Part shown: positions 31,842 through 35,141 of the stretch, in pieces
Position numbering within the stretch: position 1 is the stretch's first letter
How the letters are laid out: each line of letters begins with the position of its first letter
Assembly (NCBI GenBank): GCA_036399695.1
Contig: DASWMP010000265.1
Coordinates: 1-35,141, forward strand
Source: DASVEE01 sp036399695
Lineage (GTDB): Bacteria; Acidobacteriota; Thermoanaerobaculia; Gp7-AA8
DNA length: 35,141 nt
Reading direction: 5' to 3'
Notes under the pieces: generated by a model
Told to the model about the DNA's origin: nothing
What the model saw: only the letters and a program-made list of their open reading frames with translations
The model's database searches: none
Made by a program: the position numbers and the translations under genes

Positions 31842-32384
31842 ATGAGCGCCACGTATTGCGAGGCCGCCCCCGGCCATCCGTTCCACGGCCCGTATCACGA
31901 GCGGGAGTACGGCTTCCCCATCCGCGACGACGACCGTCTCTTCGAGCGCCTGGTCCTGGAGATCAACCAGGCCGGTCTTTCATGGCTGACCATCCTCAAG
32001 AAGCGGGAGGCGTTCCGCGAAGGATTCGACGATTTCGCCCTCGACCGTGTGGCCCGCTACGGCGACCGCCAACGCGCCAGGCTGATGGCTAACCCCGGCA
32101 TCATCCGCAACGGCCTGAAAGTCGACGCCGCCATCGAGAACGCAAAGCGCATCCTGGCGCTGCGCGAGTCGCACGGGTCGTTCTCGAAGTGGCTCGACGC
32201 GCAGCATCCGCTGCCGAAAGACGCCTGGGTGAAGCTGTTCAAGAAGACCTTCCGCTTCACCGGCGGCGAGATCACCGGCGAGTTCCTGATGAGCACCGGC
32301 TACCTCCCCGGCGCCCACGTGGAGAGCTGCCCGGTGTACCCGCGCGTGCTCAAAGCCAAACCCGCCTGGGCCCGCAAGGGCTGA
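31842..32384 (+). CDS. tag: DNA-3-methyladenine glycosylase I
   Basis: A 180-residue base-excision-repair glycosylase that removes 3-methyladenine. The Tag zinc snap is preserved as C6 and H19 with H159 and C163. The catalytic-pocket motif reads VLEINQAGLSWLTILKKREAFREGFDDF, with E40 at the position of Tag Glu38. NGLKVDAAIENAKRILALRESHGSFSKWL and the C-terminal FMSTGY-like EFLMSTGYLPGAHVESC are typical. The start ATG at 31842 begins the conserved sequence; the large open frame from 30288 is antisense of the GGDEF-EAL gene. Length is normal. Confidence 0.94.
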   Translation: MSATYCEAAPGHPFHGPYHEREYGFPIRDDDRLFERLVLEINQAGLSWLTILKKREAFREGFDDFALDRVARYGDRQRARLMANPGIIRNGLKVDAAIENAKRILALRESHGSFSKWLDAQHPLPKDAWVKLFKKTFRFTGGEITGEFLMSTGYLPGAHVESCPVYPRVLKAKPAWARKG

Positions 32385-32396
32385 CCAATCGCGGAG

Positions 32397-32457
32397 AGCG
32401 GTGGCGAATGCCACCGCTCTTTCATACGTGTACCAACGCGGTGGCATTCGCCACCGC
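32397..32457. repeat. Double-palindrome repeat, class F copy 1
   Basis: GCGGTGGCGAATGCCACCGC (32398-32417) and GCGGTGGCATTCGCCACCGC (32438-32457) are perfect inverted copies of one another, and each is itself a palindrome around a 4-nt centre. They are separated by 20 nt containing ATACGTGTACC. A diverged copy at 34941-35002 shares the spacer (22 of 28 positions). It lies between the convergent tag and fulvocin-like genes. Confidence 0.9.
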
Positions 32458-32504
32458 AGAGTGCGTCGATACCCTCGTCGTGCCGCCCACACGTGTCGCC
32501 CAGC

Positions 32505-33155
32505 TCATTCTCCTGTCGCCTTGCACTTCCCGATACACAACTCATCACCCTGCCATCCGCAATGCATCGTGTCGATGCAGTACGAGGAGAAACAACCGTA
32601 GCTCGCGTTCGAACCACAATCGAACTCGCTCGCACAGTGGCACATCGGGCTCCAGCTTTCTTCCGTCTGCACCCGCCTCCTGTCGGCTGTGGGCTTCGCG
32701 ACCGGAATCGTCACCGGCTCAGGCCCGAGGCGAATGAAAACTTCGAAGACCGCCTCCTGGGAAAGCATGCTCGTGGCACGAGCCTTCAATTCTTCCCGGG
32801 CGAGCACTTTCGGCTGGTATCCGAACGACCCTGGAGTGATATCGAACCAGGCCGGCGTGGTAACGAGCCGTATGCCTTCCCGAAGCACCTCCTGGGCCTC
32901 TCCGCCCAGTTCCGGATGATTGCGCAGGTATCGTTCGATGTTGTACTTCCAGAGCGCGGATTTGGTTTTGGACGGGAGCGCCCACATCTGCTCGCGTTGA
33001 TCCTGTATCGCGAGGTCCGCCAGGGAAAAGTACAAGTCTTCGAGAGCCTGTCTTGGCGGCGCCACATCGCGGCGCATCACTTCGCGGCCGATGATGTCGT
33101 CCGCTTGTGCCGTCACCGAGGACCATAAGACCGCCACCAGCATCAGCTTCTTCAT
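32505..33155 (-). CDS. Fulvocin C-related bacteriocin precursor
   Basis: A 216-residue secreted protein with signal peptide MKKLMLVAVLWSSVTAQADD. A helical leader of about 140 residues follows (RQALEDLYFSLADLAIQDQREQMWALPSKTKSALW...). The C-terminal part from about 170 has eight cysteines (172, 174, 180, 188, 193, 199, 207, 211) in the spacing C-x-C-x5-C...C...C...C-G-W...C-x3-C. This is the fulvocin C-like pattern; fulvocin C of Myxococcus fulvus is a 45-residue bacteriocin with eight Cys in four disulfides. A protease would release the mature domain. The start overlaps the upstream Clp-N-like stop by four bases (ATGA), placing it last in a three-gene unit. Call is from Cys pattern and architecture; activity is not shown. 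Confidence 0.82.
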   Translation of the reverse strand: MKKLMLVAVLWSSVTAQADDIIGREVMRRDVAPPRQALEDLYFSLADLAIQDQREQMWALPSKTKSALWKYNIERYLRNHPELGGEAQEVLREGIRLVTTPAWFDITPGSFGYQPKVLAREELKARATSMLSQEAVFEVFIRLGPEPVTIPVAKPTADRRRVQTEESWSPMCHCASEFDCGSNASYGCFSSYCIDTMHCGWQGDELCIGKCKATGE

Positions 33156-33604
33156 GCATTCTCCTTCCCTGTGTCCAGGTCTTTGAGGATTGCTTCCGCG
33201 GTCAGCCCGTAAGGCGCGAGACGACTGGCGAGCGAGGAATCAACACGAAGGATTCGGAGCAACAACGCCAACGGTGAGATGGCGAGCTGACTCTCCCTCT
33301 GCAGAACGTCATCGAACACCGGCTTTAGAAGGGGATCGAGCGGCCGGAGCTCCAGGGCCGGGCCACTTTTTGCTCGCTCCGCGCACTCCTCGAATGACGG
33401 ACTGGGCGCATCGCCAAGACTTTCGAGCACGCCGGTGGCGCTCACAGTCGCACGGGAGCAGAATTCTTGAATGCTGTCGGTGCGAAGAAGTGCCCCAACG
33501 AGACGGTCGCCACTGACATGCGCCTCGCCGGCGTTCTGCGCGGCAAGAGCGGCCCGATACATGGCGCGCCTGGTTTGGAGTGACGAGTTTACTTCTCGGG
33601 TCAT
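33152..33604 (-). CDS. Clp N-terminal-domain-like small protein
   Basis: A 150-residue soluble protein. RRAMYRAALAAQNAGEAHVSGDRLVGALLRTDSIQEFCSR (about 12-52) and ISPLALLLRILRVDSSLASRLAPYGLTAEAILKDL (about 107-144) resemble the two repeats of the ClpA/ClpC N-domain, with no AAA+ domain attached. Free Clp-N proteins act as adaptors or substrate receptors. It is sandwiched between the heme-motif protein gene (one base upstream) and the fulvocin-like precursor gene (four-base overlap), so it may guide precursor handling or immunity. That is inference. GC is visibly lower than in the rest of the window. Confidence 0.72.
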   Translation of the reverse strand: MTREVNSSLQTRRAMYRAALAAQNAGEAHVSGDRLVGALLRTDSIQEFCSRATVSATGVLESLGDAPSPSFEECAERAKSGPALELRPLDPLLKPVFDDVLQRESQLAISPLALLLRILRVDSSLASRLAPYGLTAEAILKDLDTGKENA

Positions 33605-33605
33605 G

Positions 33606-34883
33606 TCACTGATCCTCCGCAGCGGAGCATTCGGTGAGTAAGCGGATGCGATACGGAAGATAGACCTCTTCGAGAGCCGGCGAGACACGGACGCTGCCGA
33701 CCAAAGATTCGTCCGAAAGGTGCTCACCCGAATCGAATGCTTTCGGGAAAATGAGACCGTCGCCGACGGGACCGCGCTTTCCATGACATCCGGCGCAGTT
33801 CTGCGTTTCCGCGCGATCGATGATGTTTTCCGGCGTCAATCCACTGCCTGCTTTCTTCAACTCGTCAGCGATCTGTTCTCGAAACTCTCGTCCACCAGGT
33901 GAGGCCAGCGATCGACGGAACGGCAGCCGGTAATTGAATGGCGGTATCACGCCATCGGTGTCCGTGACGGAATAGGCGCGGTCGACACTCATTGAGTAGC
34001 GATTCACGTCGAAGATCGCCAGAGAGGCGACCTGGCCGAGAAACTCGCGCCGAAACGCCCTTGCGCGTGACGAATCAGCAGCGAAAAGATCCGCGTCGGG
34101 CATGTTGTCGAGCGGAACGCGGATGAGCCGCGCCACACATGGCCGCCCACTCGCACATTCGCGCTGCAGTTCGAACTGCCGGAACCTGGGACGCGCGCTG
34201 CTGATCTCACTCGTCCGGATCCGGCCGCTTTCCGCGAAGTCACGTGGATCGAGCACCGCACGAAATGGCGTCATACCGGCGAAGAAAAACCGCTCCAGCC
34301 GATCCCGGCGCGTACCCGCAGATTCCGTTCGCGCGAGATCCTGCCAGAACGCGGCAACGTCCGCGCAGCCGGCTTTGCCTCTTTCCGGGTGCGGGTTCGG
34401 CAGCACAGTTCCGACGGCGATGTGCAATCGCACCGCCTGTTCCGTTCGCCGAGTGAAGATCAGCCGATACTCGCCACAATGACGGTAATGCGGAGCCGCA
34501 AGATCGAAGCGATTCACGATCGCGATCAGCTTCACATGCGACCAATCGCTCCGGCCGGCCGGTCGCCAGTAACCGTCTTCGTCCGGATCGGCAATGAATC
34601 CTGCCAGCGGCATCACGTTCGGACGCTGCGTTCGAAAAGAGTCCGACAGCAGTGCGTCAACCCAGGCCGCGCTCTCACCTGAGCTCAGCAGAGCCATGAC
34701 TCGGTCAAACGTGAATGGCGCCAGAGTCTCGCTATCCGTGATGATGAGAGCGCGAGCGCGCAGCGACGCGATCGAAGGTTCGGGAGGGCGGCTTCCGCCC
34801 AGTGAGAGCAAACTGGCGACACACAGCGCGAGTATCGCGCCGCGGCGAGAATACGAAGTCGATCCTGCGGAGGCTGGCCACAT
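33606..34883 (-). CDS. Secreted CxxCH heme-motif protein, bacteriocin locus
   Basis: A 425-residue exported protein with N-terminal signal (MWPASAGSTSYSRRGAILALCVASLLSLGGS). A large domain with KLIAIVNRFDLAAPHYRHCGEYRLIFTR is followed by QNCAGCHGKRGPVGDGLIFPKAF, a single c-type heme site (C363, C366, H367). The core is not a standard cytochrome; I do not recognise the family, but the 'NRFDL...CGEYR' block recurs in secreted myxobacterial-type proteins as I recall. ATG at 34883 is chosen because upstream codons to 35018 translate the class F repeat. It is followed by one base and the Clp-N-like gene, forming an operon with the bacteriocin-like precursor. Role could be redox or disulfide-linked maturation, but this is inference. 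Confidence 0.75.
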   Translation of the reverse strand: MWPASAGSTSYSRRGAILALCVASLLSLGGSRPPEPSIASLRARALIITDSETLAPFTFDRVMALLSSGESAAWVDALLSDSFRTQRPNVMPLAGFIADPDEDGYWRPAGRSDWSHVKLIAIVNRFDLAAPHYRHCGEYRLIFTRRTEQAVRLHIAVGTVLPNPHPERGKAGCADVAAFWQDLARTESAGTRRDRLERFFFAGMTPFRAVLDPRDFAESGRIRTSEISSARPRFRQFELQRECASGRPCVARLIRVPLDNMPDADLFAADSSRARAFRREFLGQVASLAIFDVNRYSMSVDRAYSVTDTDGVIPPFNYRLPFRRSLASPGGREFREQIADELKKAGSGLTPENIIDRAETQNCAGCHGKRGPVGDGLIFPKAFDSGEHLSDESLVGSVRVSPALEEVYLPYRIRLLTECSAAEDQ

Positions 34884-34940
34884 TCCCGAACGTCCGTCGT
34901 GCCCGTAAATTCTCCCACCAGGAATGTGTGCGAATGATCG

Positions 34941-35002
34941 AGCGGCGGCGGTGACTACTCCGCCGCCGCTCTTGTACACGTGTCGCAAAGCGGTGGCGTT
35001 CT
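34941..35002. repeat. Double-palindrome repeat, class F copy 2 (truncated)
   Basis: AGCGGCGGCG (34941-34950) and CGCCGCCGCT (34961-34970) form a perfect 10-bp hairpin. They are followed by CTTGTACACGTGTCGCAAAG and GCGGTGGCGTT, which align with the copy at 32397-32457 in the same orientation. The second palindrome is cut off at about 35000, close to a possible IS end. Confidence 0.75.
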
Positions 35003-35007
35003 GTAGA

Positions 35008-35054
35008 CCCGGGGACATTCTTTACAACTGTGTCCGGAGACATCCTTTACACAT
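35008..35054. mobile_element. Possible IS end remnant with tandem units
   Basis: CCGGGGACATTCTTTACA (35009-35026) and CCGGAGACATCCTTTACA (35035-35052) are two copies 26 nt apart. This (T)GTCCGG(A/G)GACAT(C/T)CTTTACA pattern resembles ends of IS481-type elements, as I recall it. No transposase is present; the element may continue past the window. The sequence from 35055 to 35141 has no recognisable gene. Confidence 0.35.
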
Positions 35055-35141
35055 TTAGCGAGGACATCGACAAGGGTGGGCGCTGCGCAACCCGCGACTC
35101 GCCAGCTCCAAGCGCGGCTCCTCGCGATAGCGTCAATCGCT

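Overview
The window is GC-rich, densely packed double-membrane bacterial DNA. It encodes a TolC-type outer-membrane protein, a lipoprotein-type periplasmic adaptor and many Sec signal peptides. The mix of multi-repeat carboxypeptidase-regulatory-domain secreted proteins, a matrixin protease, a fulvocin C-like precursor, PAS/GGDEF/EAL signalling and many hairpin-forming repeats suggests Acidobacteriota or a similar deep-branching soil or sediment lineage. That placement is inference; there is no rRNA or other marker gene. I saw no tRNA, rRNA or CRISPR array.

Layout. 146-3045 (minus): a histidine kinase and a REC-PAS-PAS-GGDEF diguanylate cyclase, translationally coupled and divergent from the next block. 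3120-11745 (plus): six head-to-tail genes with gaps of at most 6 nt or 1-4 nt overlaps: lipoprotein membrane-fusion protein, TolC-like outer-membrane protein, PelF-type GT4 glycosyltransferase, PelG-like membrane protein, a large GT-C-like membrane protein and a GT2 glycosyltransferase. I read this as an exopolysaccharide synthesis and export operon in which a HlyD/TolC-type conduit replaces PelB/PelC. 11675-17102 (minus, convergent): PIG-L deacetylase fused to a SAM methyltransferase, a GNAT, a secreted TIM-barrel glycosidase-like protein and a large secreted Ig-domain protein. These are plausible modification and turnover partners. 17310-19784: ArsR-type regulator divergent from modABC. 19917-22630 (minus): a hypothetical protein, a secreted matrixin with a secreted partner, and a TPR-like protein. 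22788-23918: FAD oxidoreductase of the geranylgeranyl-reductase type. 23905-27785 (minus): a giant carboxypeptidase-regulatory repeat protein followed by an out-of-frame C-terminal remnant. 28043-29806: two small proteins and a flavin amine oxidase. 29994-31778 (minus): PAS-GGDEF-EAL protein, divergent from a Tag-type 3-methyladenine DNA glycosylase (31842-32384). 32505-34883 (minus): a three-gene unit of visibly lower GC encoding a CxxCH heme-motif secreted protein, a Clp-N-like protein and an eight-cysteine fulvocin C-like precursor.

Running across these regions is a second layer: at least seven classes of hairpin-forming repeats, several with arms built from 7-9-nt units. Most sit between genes, often between convergent ones, but three lie in frame inside coding sequence. 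One forms the linker of the PIG-L/methyltransferase fusion, one interrupts the GNAT core and one adds a loop to the GT-C-like protein.

The two most interesting items are the Pel-like operon with a built-in HlyD/TolC conduit, and the repeats that enter genes without breaking their frames.
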